The notes: generated from the sequence alone by a model not told the origin. DNA of 51,624 nt from Hyphomonadaceae bacterium (GCA_030697555.1 JAUYPV010000114.1:1-51624); one strand, 5' to 3'. Positions 16,881 through 25,745 are shown, counted from the first letter of the stretch. Program-made: numbers and translations.

Positions 16881-18881
16881 ATGGCCGACGACCTGCCTCT
16901 CTCGGCAGAATTCCCCCCAAGCAACGAGGCGCAGTGGCGTGCTCTGGCCGAAAAGGCGCTGGAGGGAGCGCCCATGTCCAAGCTCATCACCAAGACCGAG
17001 CATGGCGTGCCGGTTCAGCCCCTCTACCGGTCGAAGGACTGGGCGGCGGATGCATCCGGCCTGCCCGGCGCGGCGCCGTTCATTCGCGGCAGGCGTTCGA
17101 CCAATGACCAATACCTGCCTTGGGATATCCGCCAGGTGGTCTCGCATCCCGATCCGGGCTTTGCGGCCGACCAGGTGATGGAGGCGCTGGAAGGCGGCGT
17201 TTCATCGATCGAGCTGCGTGTGGATGCCGCCGGCGAGCACGGCGTGGTGGCGCGTTCGGCAATCGATATCGAGCGCATTCTGAAAGGCGTGAAGCTCGAC
17301 CTCGCGCCCGTGGCGCTGGAAGCGGCGGGCGCTTCCTCGACGCAAGGCATAGAGCTGGCGGCGTTGCTGGCGGCGGCGACAGACGGGCGCAGCGCGGCGA
17401 GCGCGATGATCGTATTCAACGTCGATCCGATCGGCGCCCTGGCGCGCACGGGCGCCTTGCCCGGTCCGGCGGATGAAGAGATGGCGCAGGCTGCTTCGTT
17501 TGCGCGCGACGTCACGATGGAGTTTCCGAAATCCGCCGCGCTGAGAGCCGATAGCCGGCCGGTACATGAGGCGGGCGGCACCGAGGTTCAGGAGCTGGCA
17601 TTTCTAGTCGCGGCGGGCGCGGAGTATGTGCGCGCGCTGATGATGGCGGGCATGAGCGCGGAGGCGGCGTCTCGCACGATCCTGTTCACGATCAGCGTTG
17701 GCGCGGACTATCAGGTCGAGATGTCGAAGCTGCGGGCAGCGCGACGGATGTGGGCGCGTGTCGCCGAGGCGTTCGGCGCCAAGGGCCAAGCTGCGGGCAT
17801 GAAGCTGCAGGCGGTGACTTCGCGGCGTATGCTGACGCGGCGCGATCCGTGGGTGAATATCCTGCGCAATACGGCGGCTTGCTTCGCGGCCGGTGTGGGC
17901 GGGGCGGATATCGTCACCGTGCGGGCCTTCACCGATGCGATGGGCCTACCGGGCAAGCTGGCGCGGCGGCTGGCGCGCAACACGCAGGTGATCGCGCAGG
18001 AAGAGTCGAGCCTGGGCAAGGTGGTCGATGCGCCGGGCGGCGCGTGGTCGATCGAGAAGCTGGGGGATGATCTGGCGAAGGCTGCGTGGGCGCTGTTCCA
18101 GCAGATCGAGCGCGAAGGCGGACTGGTGAAGGCGCTGCAGCTTGGCGGCTTCCAGACCGGTGTTGCGGATGCGCGCGCGGCGCGGCTGAAGGCTACGGCG
18201 AAGCGGAAAGAGCTGATCACAGGCGTGACCGACTTCCCGCTGCTGAACGAACAAGTGCCGAGCGTCGAGGTGGTGAACCTTGCGGCGATCGTGCGGCGGG
18301 CGGCGGAGGCTTCGGGGCGGGCGCCTGCGGCGCGCTCGTGGTTCTCGCTCAAGACGGCGGCGGCGGACAAGGCGACGCTGGCGGACCTTTCACGCACGAA
18401 CGAGGATGGCGCGGAGGCGGAACCGTTCTGGCCCATTCGTGTGGCCGAGCCGTTCGAGCGGCTGCGCGATCTTGCCGACCAGCGCACGACGGCGGGGCGC
18501 GCGCCAAAAGTGTTTCTGGCGGCAGTAGGACCGCTGGCGGAACATTCCGCGCGGCTGCAGTACGCGCAGAACTTCTTTACGGCGGGCGGCATCGGCGCCG
18601 TGCCTTCGAGTGGCGATGCGGTATGGCTGGCGCAGGCGGTGAAGACCACAGGCTGCTCGATCGCCTGCATCTGCGGCAGCGACAAACGCTATGCCGAAGA
18701 AGCGGTCGCCGTGGCGAAAGCGCTGAAGCAGGCGGGCATCGGGCGGCTCTATCTCGCCGGCAAGCCGGGCGAGCGCGAGGCGGAATTCCGCGCCGCGGGT
18801 GTGGACGAATTCATCCATATCGGGGTCGACGTGCTGGCCAGCCTTGAGCTGGCGCATGCGGAGCTGGGACTGCTGAGCTGA
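16881..18881 (+). CDS. mutA: Methylmalonyl-CoA mutase small (beta) subunit
   Basis: The non-catalytic partner of the adenosylcobalamin enzyme that interconverts methylmalonyl-CoA and succinyl-CoA. It is 666 residues long. The TIM-barrel part shows PLYRSKDW, STNDQYLPWDIRQVV, then FTISVGADYQVEMSKLRAARRMWARV, RRDPWVNILRNTAACFAAGVGGAD and RNTQVIAQEESSLGKVVDAPGGAW. The C-terminal B12-like domain lacks the DxHxxG cobalamin motif (AEHSARLQYAQNFF stands there), as expected for the small subunit. In most genomes mutA directly precedes mutB; here mutB begins about 7.4 kb downstream on the same strand. Confidence 0.93.
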   Translation: MADDLPLSAEFPPSNEAQWRALAEKALEGAPMSKLITKTEHGVPVQPLYRSKDWAADASGLPGAAPFIRGRRSTNDQYLPWDIRQVVSHPDPGFAADQVMEALEGGVSSIELRVDAAGEHGVVARSAIDIERILKGVKLDLAPVALEAAGASSTQGIELAALLAAATDGRSAASAMIVFNVDPIGALARTGALPGPADEEMAQAASFARDVTMEFPKSAALRADSRPVHEAGGTEVQELAFLVAAGAEYVRALMMAGMSAEAASRTILFTISVGADYQVEMSKLRAARRMWARVAEAFGAKGQAAGMKLQAVTSRRMLTRRDPWVNILRNTAACFAAGVGGADIVTVRAFTDAMGLPGKLARRLARNTQVIAQEESSLGKVVDAPGGAWSIEKLGDDLAKAAWALFQQIEREGGLVKALQLGGFQTGVADARAARLKATAKRKELITGVTDFPLLNEQVPSVEVVNLAAIVRRAAEASGRAPAARSWFSLKTAAADKATLADLSRTNEDGAEAEPFWPIRVAEPFERLRDLADQRTTAGRAPKVFLAAVGPLAEHSARLQYAQNFFTAGGIGAVPSSGDAVWLAQAVKTTGCSIACICGSDKRYAEEAVAVAKALKQAGIGRLYLAGKPGEREAEFRAAGVDEFIHIGVDVLASLELAHAELGLLS

Positions 18882-18951
18882 TTTCCCGAGTTGGACCTGC
18901 CCGAATTGCGCCCTATCTGCCCCGTTAGCTGGGGCGAATCGGGAGGCTTTC

Positions 18952-20205
18952 ATGCGCGCAATCGCCTTTGTGTTTGCGGCTTTCGTGCTGGCGGGTTGCC
19001 AGCAGAACCAGCAGGCGCCGCCCGACCAGCTATCTGGCGCAACGCCTTCCTCGACCTCGCCGGTCGGCCCTGTCGAGCAGGGGCAGCCGAACAAGCGCGA
19101 TGCGCGCCCTGCCTTCCCCCAACAGACGCGTGCGCCGGAGAGCATCTCGGGGGTGAGATTGAAGGTGGAGGCGGTCGCCGAGGGTATCGACGAGCCGTGG
19201 GGTTCGGCGCTGCTGCCTGATGGCAAGCTGCTGGTGACGGCGCGCACGGGCAAGCTTTGGCTGGTGACGCCTGGGCAAGGCAAGTCGGAGGTGGGCGGCG
19301 CGCCTCGGGTGGACAATCGCGGGCAAGGCGGGCTGCTCGATATCTCGCTGGCGCCGGACTTTGCGACAAGCCGCGCGGTCTACATCTCCTTCTCCGAGCC
19401 ACGCGATGGACGGAAGAATGGAACGAGCCTCGCGAGGGCTACGCTGAGCGCGGACAATGCGCGGCTGGAAAATCTCAAGGTGGTCTTCCAGCAGATGCCG
19501 GCGTGGGACTCCTCCCTGCACTTCGGCTCCAACATCGAGTGGGACCCGCAGGGCAATCTCTATCTCACGGTTGGCGAGCGCTCCCTGCCCCAGCCGCGCC
19601 AGCTTGCGCAGGATGTCTCGACGCATATCGGCAAGGTGATGCGGCTGAAAGCGGACGGCACGGCGGCGGAGGGCAATCCGTTTGCCGGCCAGGCGAGTGC
19701 CAAGCCGGAGATCTGGTCGTACGGTCATCGCAATGTGCAGGGCGCGGCGATCGATCCGGCGACAGGGCAGCTCTGGACGATCGAACATGGTCCGCGCGGT
19801 GGCGACGAGCTGAACAGGCCGGAGGCAGGCAAGAACTATGGCTGGCCGATCATCTGCTATTGCATCGACTATCCGGGCGGGCCGATCGGCGAAGGGATCA
19901 CCGCGAAGGACGGCATGGAACAGCCGGTCTATTACTGGGACCCGGTGATCGCGCCGGGGGACATGATCTTCTACAAGGGCGACCTGTTCCCGTGGAAAAG
20001 CAACATTCTCGCGTCGTCGCTCTCGGGCGCCATCGTGCGGCTGGAGATGACGGACGGCAAGGTCAGCGGCGAAGAGCGGCTGCTGCAGGACCAGGGGCGT
20101 ATCCGCGACATTCTCGAGGCGGCGGACGGCTCGCTCTACGTGCTGACGGATGAGAGCGACGGCAAGGTGCTGCGCGTGACGCCGGATGTATCTCAGCCGC
20201 GGTAG
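18952..20205 (+). CDS. PQQ-dependent sugar dehydrogenase-type lipoprotein
   Basis: A 417-residue protein of the glucose/sorbosone dehydrogenase (GSDH, Aldose sugar dehydrogenase) family. The N-terminus is a lipoprotein signal with lipobox LAGC, Cys at residue 16, followed by a Pro/Gln-rich linker. The six-bladed propeller shows PWGSALLPDGKLLVTARTGKLW, GGLLDISLAPDF, YLTVGERS, GKVMRLKADGT and WSYGHRNVQGAAIDPATG with IEHGPRGGDELN, the PQQ and calcium region. It would act in the periplasm, oxidising aldoses with quinone reduction. A good GGGAGG site precedes the ATG. No PQQ synthesis genes are in the window. Confidence 0.88.
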   Translation: MRAIAFVFAAFVLAGCQQNQQAPPDQLSGATPSSTSPVGPVEQGQPNKRDARPAFPQQTRAPESISGVRLKVEAVAEGIDEPWGSALLPDGKLLVTARTGKLWLVTPGQGKSEVGGAPRVDNRGQGGLLDISLAPDFATSRAVYISFSEPRDGRKNGTSLARATLSADNARLENLKVVFQQMPAWDSSLHFGSNIEWDPQGNLYLTVGERSLPQPRQLAQDVSTHIGKVMRLKADGTAAEGNPFAGQASAKPEIWSYGHRNVQGAAIDPATGQLWTIEHGPRGGDELNRPEAGKNYGWPIICYCIDYPGGPIGEGITAKDGMEQPVYYWDPVIAPGDMIFYKGDLFPWKSNILASSLSGAIVRLEMTDGKVSGEERLLQDQGRIRDILEAADGSLYVLTDESDGKVLRVTPDVSQPR

Positions 20206-20206
20206 G
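20195..20206. repeat. 12-bp direct repeat, left copy
   Basis: AGCCGCGGTAGG overlaps the stop codon of the sugar dehydrogenase gene. An identical copy lies at 20765-20776 over the stop of the facing gene. The two bracket exactly the DUF4375 gene, like a target-site duplication. Confidence 0.7.
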
Positions 20207-20256
20207 CCGGACGCCGCGCCGCAATATTGGTATCGATGCGGGCGACAGGAGGGGGA

Positions 20257-20766
20257 ATGGCCAAGGATCGCGTCCGGACGCGCGTTGTCATCGATCGCGC
20301 CATGATCATGTCAGAAGGGCCGTGGGAGGTGATCGATCCAGTATGGTGGTCAGGCAACATCTATGATGGACCTACCGCCTACGAGGAAAGCTTGCAGTCG
20401 TTTTCGATACCGCAGCGTCTCCTATTCGCCATGTGCTGGTACGAGGCTGAGGTGAGCAATGGCGGCCACGACCAATTCTATTTCAATTCCACCGGCGTTG
20501 TGTGGCGAGACGCGATGGCCGGGTTTGACGCTGCGGGAATTCCAGAAGTTGCGGCCATAATCGGGGAATCGAGTCGCCGCATGGGAGGGGATCCGCCTTT
20601 GGATCGGGAGGCCCGGCAGGACTTGCTGGATCGACTGAATCCGGACTTCGATGATCTCGACCGAGCGCTCTATGCGCTGGACTTGCATGACCGGATAGCG
20701 ATGTACGTCCGAGCGAACGCATCCGACTTTCTGTTCGACGGCGACGTGCTCAAGCCGCCGCCTTAG
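20257..20766 (+). CDS. DUF4375 (DMP19-like) domain protein
   Basis: A 169-residue soluble protein. The family mark is SNGGHDQFYFNSTGVVWRDAMAGF at about residues 65-85, preceded by PQRLLFAMCWYEAEV and followed by acidic helices (LNPDFDDLDRALYALD). DUF4375 includes DMP19-like proteins, small acidic proteins, one of which mimics DNA; many others have no known role. The ATG at 20257 has AGGAGGGGGA directly upstream. Base composition is lower in GC than both neighbours. The gene is bracketed by identical 12-bp direct repeats, and its stop shares bases with the stop of the converging gene. Confidence 0.75.
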   Translation: MAKDRVRTRVVIDRAMIMSEGPWEVIDPVWWSGNIYDGPTAYEESLQSFSIPQRLLFAMCWYEAEVSNGGHDQFYFNSTGVVWRDAMAGFDAAGIPEVAAIIGESSRRMGGDPPLDREARQDLLDRLNPDFDDLDRALYALDLHDRIAMYVRANASDFLFDGDVLKPPP

Positions 20767-21584
20767 CCGCGGTAGGTCGAGTTGGCGAGGCCGCAGATGT
20801 TGTCGTTGAGGGCGCTGTAGAGCGCCTCGGAGAGCGTGTCGTAGCGCTCGCCGCCTCCGCCGATGTCGTTCCAGGAGCCCATGCCGCCGAAGACCCAGGC
20901 GTGGTTGATGGCCTGCAGCAGGCCGATCTGTTTGTTGTCGAAGCCGGTGTAGCGGCGAAGGTCCTCGAGCCAGGGCGCATCTTCCACGTCGGGGCTGTCG
21001 AGCGCGGCGCGGGCGCGGGCGAAGCAATCGGCGAAATTGTCGTGCTTTTCCTCCCGGGCGTAGGCTTCGATTTCGGGAAGCACCTTTCGCAGGGCGGCGA
21101 GCGCCGTGGCGGTGTCGGTGGGCGCCACCTCCTTCGCCGGGATCATGCCTTGCAGGATGTGGGTGCAGAGCCAGATGCGGCGGTCGGGGTCGTTGCGGTC
21201 GCCGAGGCGATGGAAGCCTTCCCAGAGTTCGGAGTTGAGCTGGCCGACGGCCTCGACGAGAAAGCGCGGGCCGCCGCCGACGAAAGCGGCGAGTATGCGG
21301 TCGGGCGTATCGATCTGCTGATTGGGCCCGCGTTTGCGCTGGGTGAAATGCAGGCGATAGCCTTTGCAGTTGGCTTTCTGCAGGCTGAAGAACTCCAGCG
21401 GGTCGGCGGCGACGAGCGGGTATTCGTCCATGTCGTTGCCGGACTCGGGCGGCAGGCGGAATTCGCAGAGCTTCAGGAATTTGAATGTCGGCGCATCGGG
21501 CCAGAAGCCGTGCATGTCGCGGCCGGCTTGGTAGGCGTTGCCGGCGGCCACCAGCATCAGCGCGTTCTCGATCGGGCCCTGCAT
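20763..21584 (-). CDS. Hypothetical protein, 273 residues
   Basis: I do not recognise this family. The ATG at 21584 (MQGPIENALMLVAAGNAYQ) follows the stop of the upstream gene by eight bases, and a longer frame would overlap that gene. No signal peptide or membrane segment is evident. Features are GFWPDAPTFKFLKLCEF, an acidic stretch ESGNDMDEYPLVAADP, and a conserved-looking C-terminal region with INHAWVFGGMGSWNDIGGGG and LYSALNDNICGLANSTYRG. The C-terminal part, rich in Trp, Gly and Asp, looks like a small structured domain. It lies in a three-gene minus-strand run with the DUF7674-like and PNPOx-like genes. Confidence 0.75.
   Translation of the reverse strand: MQGPIENALMLVAAGNAYQAGRDMHGFWPDAPTFKFLKLCEFRLPPESGNDMDEYPLVAADPLEFFSLQKANCKGYRLHFTQRKRGPNQQIDTPDRILAAFVGGGPRFLVEAVGQLNSELWEGFHRLGDRNDPDRRIWLCTHILQGMIPAKEVAPTDTATALAALRKVLPEIEAYAREEKHDNFADCFARARAALDSPDVEDAPWLEDLRRYTGFDNKQIGLLQAINHAWVFGGMGSWNDIGGGGERYDTLSEALYSALNDNICGLANSTYRG
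20765..20776. repeat. 12-bp direct repeat, right copy
   Basis: Identical to the copy at 20195-20206 (AGCCGCGGTAGG). It contains most of the stop region of the hypothetical gene ending at 20763. Confidence 0.7.
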
Positions 21585-21592
21585 GGTGACAT

Positions 21593-21976
21593 CTACCCGC
21601 GCTGGACTGCCAGCTCCGCCTTCAAATTCTCGGGCAGCAGGCCGACAATGTCTGCCGCTACTTCGTCGGGGTACGGCATATTCTCCACGAATGAAACGGC
21701 GATGAGTTCCTTGACCCATGGCGAAGCTGTTTCGAAGCATCGACCGATGTAGTCCATGATGGACTTGATCAGGCGCATGTTGGCGGGTTCGTCGTCGCGT
21801 TCGGTGTGCTTCGCTTCAAGAAACCTCACGACGTCGCCCATGAGCAAATGGGCGAGGAGTTCGCCAAAATTGGCTTTGATATGTTCTTCGTACGCAGACC
21901 GCAGCCCCGGGAACTCGGCAATCAAGCCATCAACAAACTCGGCTGACCAGCCTGGCGGAGGCGAAGGAGGGCGCAT
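21593..21976 (-). CDS. DUF7674-like hypothetical protein
   Basis: A 127-residue helical protein with GLRSAYEEHIKANFGELLAHLLMGDVVRFLE and the C-terminal motif KELIAVSFVENMPYPDEVAADIVGLLP. The SFVENMPYPDE segment resembles a domain family of unknown function found beside SMI1/DUF4375-like genes and in toxin immunity loci; this match is from memory and moderate. The ATG at 21976 begins two bases from the stop of the upstream gene (TAG, G, ATG), so translation is probably coupled. No signal peptide. Confidence 0.6.
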   Translation of the reverse strand: MRPPSPPPGWSAEFVDGLIAEFPGLRSAYEEHIKANFGELLAHLLMGDVVRFLEAKHTERDDEPANMRLIKSIMDYIGRCFETASPWVKELIAVSFVENMPYPDEVAADIVGLLPENLKAELAVQRG

Positions 21977-21977
21977 C

Positions 21978-22568
21978 CTATGCCTTCCTGGGAGGAACGA
22001 CATCCTTGAACATGTCGCTCGACTTCCATTTCGGTTCGACCGGTGGAGTGCCTTCGTGCGGAATGTAAGGGGAAGGTTTGGCGGCGGCGGGATCGGGAAT
22101 GTAGCGCGGGCAGTTGGGGAAGATGTCGACGGGGGTGACGCGGATCAGCGCCTGAGCGCCGGCGAACTGGTCCATCAGCGGATCGTCGAACACGATCTGC
22201 GCCGTGCCGTTGACGCGCAGTCGCTTGGGCTGCTCGCCCATGCGGATGAACAGCAGGCCGACGGACGGGTTGATGGCGATGTTGCCGAGGCTCTTGAACA
22301 TGCCGTTGCCGTCATAGTCCGGCCAGACCAGCAGGCTGGGCTCGATCACGCGCGCGAAGCCCACGGGGCCGCCCTTGAAGGAGCAGTCGGGCTGGCCGAT
22401 GGGATTCGCCGTGGCGAGGAAGAAGTATTCGAGCGACTCGATGAAGACCTTGTCGTCGTCGGTGAACTCCGAACGGCGCAGGCGTTCGACGAGGCGATCG
22501 GCAAGCGCGCGCGAGCCGAAGGCGTCCTGCAGGTCGCGGTTGCCGTTGTGGAACATGGGCATGGACAT
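21978..22568 (-). CDS. Pyridoxamine 5'-phosphate oxidase-family protein
   Basis: A 196-residue split-barrel flavoprotein-like protein. Visible family segments are FIESLEYFFLATANPIGQPDCSFKGGPVGFARVIEPSLLVWPDYDGNGMFKSLGNIAINPSVGLLFI and RLRVNGTAQIVFDD. It belongs to the COG3576-like group, which binds FMN or F420-like cofactors and is distinct from true PdxH. A GGAGGG site precedes the ATG. It heads a minus-strand run with two hypothetical genes. Function unknown beyond probable flavin-dependent redox activity. Confidence 0.8.
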   Translation of the reverse strand: MSMPMFHNGNRDLQDAFGSRALADRLVERLRRSEFTDDDKVFIESLEYFFLATANPIGQPDCSFKGGPVGFARVIEPSLLVWPDYDGNGMFKSLGNIAINPSVGLLFIRMGEQPKRLRVNGTAQIVFDDPLMDQFAGAQALIRVTPVDIFPNCPRYIPDPAAAKPSPYIPHEGTPPVEPKWKSSDMFKDVVPPRKA

Positions 22569-22598
22569 CCCTCCCGCGCGGAGGATAGCCCGAAAGCG

Positions 22599-23765
22599 CT
22601 AGCGCAGGCGAGACGTCGCCCGTTCGCAGTTCTGGTACTTGAAGGTGTCGTTCGGCACGGTCGCGGCGCCGCAGAGGCCGTAGCCGGCCTTGTCGGCGAA
22701 ACTGTTCATGGGGATCAGCGAGGATGTCGGGACGTAGCCCTGGACCGCGGGAGCGGTGCGCGAGGCGCCGCCTTCCTGGGTGACGATGCGGGTGAAGGCG
22801 CCGGACGCCTGCAGAACGCGGACGTTCTGGTCCTTGCGGAGGCTGGCGAGAGAGGCCGCGCCGGGATTGAGGTCCTGCATCACTTCGGCATTTGCGTTGA
22901 GGAAGCGGCGAGCGGCGAACAGGGCGCTGGTTTCGCCTGGCGAGTGCGTGGCGGTACGGGCGCCTTTGTCGTTCCACTGGCCGAAATAGCCATTGGTGGC
23001 AGAGTTCGCGAGGTCGGCGTCGATGGCGTAGCCGACCTGGGCGGGCGTCACGTCGAGCGCGTTCTGGAAGATGGTCCATTTGCCGGTGTTGTAGAAGGCC
23101 TGCGTGCCGGAATGGCCGGTGGAGCCGGATAGCCAGAAATAGTCGGCGAGGCCACGCTCGAGGATGGTGTTGCAAATGCAGCCGTTCGAGTAGACGCCGA
23201 CGGCGATGCCGGATCCCTCGAAGGCGCGCTTCACGTCTTCGAAATAGGCGATGATCGGATCGCGGAGAGATGCATAGGGCCAGTCGGCGTCGACGCCGAA
23301 ATAGATGGCAGAGCCGGAGGGCTGGCCTGCCGCCTGCGCCATGCGGAGCGCCTGTTCGGCATCCTCCCTGCCCCACTTGTTCTCGAAGGTGCGGAAGCAG
23401 TTGTTGTAGTGCTGGAAGACGGTGGCGAGGCTGAGGCCTTCGCCGAGAATGATCTTCGCTTCCTCCGGCTGCAGGTCCTTGCCCGGCAGGCTGGGCGGCA
23501 GGTGGCAGTAGTAGCGGAAGATGGTCTTCACGCCGTGGGCTTTCAGCGCCCGGGCCTTGGCGGCGTCGAGACGCGCGGCGGTGTCAGCGATCAGTGGGAA
23601 GCCGCTGGCGGCCACGGGCGGCGGCGTTGAGGGTGCTGGTGTTGATGGCGCGGGTGCGCTGGGCGTGGGCGCAGCTGGCGCCGACTCGCAGCCAGCGATC
23701 ATCAGTGATCCGGCGGTCAGACAGGAAGAGCGGAGGAAATCCCGGCGGTTAAGAGCCAGTGTCAT
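22599..23765 (-). CDS. Tat-exported DUF1906 (glycoside-hydrolase-like) protein
   Basis: A 388-residue secreted protein. The N-terminus LNRRDFLRSSCLTAGSLMIAGCES combines a twin-arginine motif with a lipobox-like AGC, then a Pro/Ala/Thr-rich linker with repeated APSTP units. Residues about 55-260 match DUF1906 (Rv2525c-like): GVKTIFRYYCHLPPSLPGKDLQPEEAKIILGEGL, IYFGVDADWPYASL and VGVYSNG, a TIM barrel related to glycoside hydrolases acting on cell-wall glycans. The C-terminal 100 residues (VRVLQASGAFTRIVTQEGG) resemble a bacterial SH3-like fold. A strong AGGAGG precedes the ATG. Likely involved in cell-wall metabolism, substrate unknown. Confidence 0.82.
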   Translation of the reverse strand: MTLALNRRDFLRSSCLTAGSLMIAGCESAPAAPTPSAPAPSTPAPSTPPPVAASGFPLIADTAARLDAAKARALKAHGVKTIFRYYCHLPPSLPGKDLQPEEAKIILGEGLSLATVFQHYNNCFRTFENKWGREDAEQALRMAQAAGQPSGSAIYFGVDADWPYASLRDPIIAYFEDVKRAFEGSGIAVGVYSNGCICNTILERGLADYFWLSGSTGHSGTQAFYNTGKWTIFQNALDVTPAQVGYAIDADLANSATNGYFGQWNDKGARTATHSPGETSALFAARRFLNANAEVMQDLNPGAASLASLRKDQNVRVLQASGAFTRIVTQEGGASRTAPAVQGYVPTSSLIPMNSFADKAGYGLCGAATVPNDTFKYQNCERATSRLR

Positions 23766-23791
23766 ATCCCGTCCTCCTGTGTGGTGATGGT

Positions 23792-24595
23792 CTATCTAGC
23801 CTTCGTGGGCGCGTAGCCAAGGTGCATGCCAGCGTCGACGATGATGAACTCGCCAGTGACGTGGCGGCTTTCGGGGCCGGCAAAAAAGAGAATCGTTTCG
23901 GCGATGTCTTCTGGCTGCGAGGCGACTTTCAGCGGGGTCGACTGGATGACGCGCTCGGCGGTCTGGTCCTCGACCGACGAGCCCTGGTATTTGGTGAACC
24001 AGCCGGAGGCGATGTAGCCGGGGCAGACCGCGTTGACGCGGATGCCCGGCGCGAGGGCGCGGGCGAGCGACAGCGTCATGGTGTTGAGTGCGCCCTTGGT
24101 GGAGGCGTAGGCGATGGATGAGCCGATGCCGGTGACGCCGGCTATGGAGGACACAATCACCACGCTGGCCTTGCCGCCTGCCTTGTCGAGGTGCGGGCGG
24201 GCGGCGCGCGTCATCTGGTAGGTGCCGACGACATTGACCTTGTAGAGGCGCATGAAGTCCTCGGCGTCGAGCGCGTCGAGGTCGGCGTGGCTGGCGAACT
24301 TGGTAATGCCGGCGTTGTTCACCAGCACGTCGATGCCGCCCAATTGCTTCGCGGCTGTCTCGGCCAGGGCCCGGCAATCGGCGTCCTCCGCGACGTTGGC
24401 TTTCATGGCAAAGGCGTCGACGCCCAGCTTCTTGCATTCAGCAACGACCTGCTCGGCGGCGTCGGCGCTGGAATTGTAGTTGACACAAACGCTGACACCT
24501 CGTTTGGCGAGGCCGATGGCGGTAGCGGCGCCAAGACCCGTGCCGCCGCCCGTGACGATGGCTTTCTTGCCTTGCATGCTGTTGGCGTCGGCCAT
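23792..24595 (-). CDS. Short-chain dehydrogenase/reductase (FabG-like)
   Basis: An NAD(P)-dependent oxidoreductase of 267 residues with the Rossmann motif VTGGGTGLGAATA, the structural VLVNNAGI, the catalytic serine in VIVSSIAGV and YASTKGAL with Tyr and Lys. The C-terminus VTGEFIIVDAGMHLGYAP is typical of classical SDRs. GAGGAG precedes the ATG. The closest functional group is 3-oxoacyl-ACP reductase or an acetoacetyl-CoA reductase-like enzyme, but substrate cannot be assigned from sequence. It lies 26 bp upstream of the DUF1906 gene on the same strand. Confidence 0.9.
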   Translation of the reverse strand: MADANSMQGKKAIVTGGGTGLGAATAIGLAKRGVSVCVNYNSSADAAEQVVAECKKLGVDAFAMKANVAEDADCRALAETAAKQLGGIDVLVNNAGITKFASHADLDALDAEDFMRLYKVNVVGTYQMTRAARPHLDKAGGKASVVIVSSIAGVTGIGSSIAYASTKGALNTMTLSLARALAPGIRVNAVCPGYIASGWFTKYQGSSVEDQTAERVIQSTPLKVASQPEDIAETILFFAGPESRHVTGEFIIVDAGMHLGYAPTKAR

Positions 24596-24670
24596 CCTGG
24601 TCGCTCCTCAATTCTTCTGGTGAGGGCATAGCAAGGCGGGACGGGAAATGGAAACGGCGCGCGAGCGCGA

Positions 24671-25582
24671 CTATTCCAGTCCAGCGGCCTCCCTCCTCCG
24701 GGCGGCGAGCAGCATGGCTGGCATTGAAACCTCGCCTTCGCGGCAGGCGTACTCATCGATCGGGCTGGTGGACGGACGGAATTCGTATTCGCCGCTCCAG
24801 GGCTTTTCCCACTTGGTGGGATCCTCGACGGTGAAGCGGTAGAGCAGCCGGTCTTTGCGGACGCGGGTGAAGCGCTCTGTGATCTTGAGGTTCACCCACG
24901 AGCCGCGGAACATCTGTTCCGGTGGGAAGTTGGTGGTCTCGATCACGAGGGTCTCACCTTCCCACCAGCCGATGGAGTCACCCAGATAGGGACGTTGTCC
25001 GTCGGTGCGATGGCGAGAGTTCAAACGGACGATGCGGGCGTCATGGATCATCTCCACCAGGATCACGACGTAGTCTTTAGTCTGGACGATCTGGTAGTTC
25101 GAGTTGTTGGGCAGCGGCAGCATCACCGGGCCGGCGTTGGAGCCGATGGGCAGGATGCAGCGGTCGTCGACTGCCTGGAGTTCAGGCCCGTCGGTCACCT
25201 TCTCGCCGGGCTTGAGCGTGTAATAGCGAGGATCAGGTTCGGCGCCCGGCTTCAGGGGCGGCACGCGGCCGTTGGATGGGTTGGTGATGAAGCTCGTGCG
25301 TGGCTGGCCATTCACTCGCATGGCCGGGCGAAAGATCGACCCTTTGTCGGCCTCACGGGTTTCTTCTTCTGTCAGTATCAGCCGCTTACCCATCTCCAGC
25401 GGACGTTCGAGGCGCGTGGTGCTTTCGTTGGTCCAGTTCGCCTGCAGATCGGGATGACCGAGAGAGGTGCGAGGCGCCTTGTCGGGAGTCTGGGCGTCGG
25501 CGGTTGTGACGGCGAGCCCGGCCATGATCGACGCGAGTACGATCAGAGTCCGCATCGGCTTTGCTGTCCATCGCATGCTCAT
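24671..25582 (-). CDS. Secreted hypothetical protein, about 303 residues
   Basis: An exported protein with signal peptide TLIVLASIMAGLAVTTADAQ. The mature part reads TSLGHPDLQANWTNESTTRLERPLEMGKRLILTEEE, then GPELQAVDDRCILPIGSNAGPVMLPLPNNSNYQIVQTKDYVVILVEMIHDARIVRL and YLGDSIGWWEGETLVIETTNF. This is a recurrent secreted family in alphaproteobacteria and acidobacteria with no experimental function that I know. Several in-frame ATGs (25588, 25582, 25576, 25555) could start it; no Shine-Dalgarno settles the choice. The C-terminus is basic. Confidence 0.75.
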   Translation of the reverse strand: MSMRWTAKPMRTLIVLASIMAGLAVTTADAQTPDKAPRTSLGHPDLQANWTNESTTRLERPLEMGKRLILTEEETREADKGSIFRPAMRVNGQPRTSFITNPSNGRVPPLKPGAEPDPRYYTLKPGEKVTDGPELQAVDDRCILPIGSNAGPVMLPLPNNSNYQIVQTKDYVVILVEMIHDARIVRLNSRHRTDGQRPYLGDSIGWWEGETLVIETTNFPPEQMFRGSWVNLKITERFTRVRKDRLLYRFTVEDPTKWEKPWSGEYEFRPSTSPIDEYACREGEVSMPAMLLAARRREAAGLE

Positions 25583-25654
25583 GGGCATGGGATAAAGGCG
25601 GGGTCGGCAAAGGGAAATACCCGGCAACGCTGATCCGAGCGCGCCAGAAAGAAA

Positions 25655-25681
25655 CGGCCGGCGATCTTGTGTCGCCGGCCG
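25655..25681 (-). terminator. Rho-independent terminator of the EF-hand gene
   Basis: A perfect 10-bp stem (CGGCCGGCGA with TCGCCGGCCG) and 7-nt loop. On the minus strand it is followed by TTTCTTTC. It lies 65 bp beyond the stop of the EF-hand gene. Confidence 0.7.
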
Positions 25682-25745
25682 CTCCGATAACCCCGAAATA
25701 GACGTTCGTTTGGTAGGCTAGTTGTTGGGGAGGATCGCTATTGGC

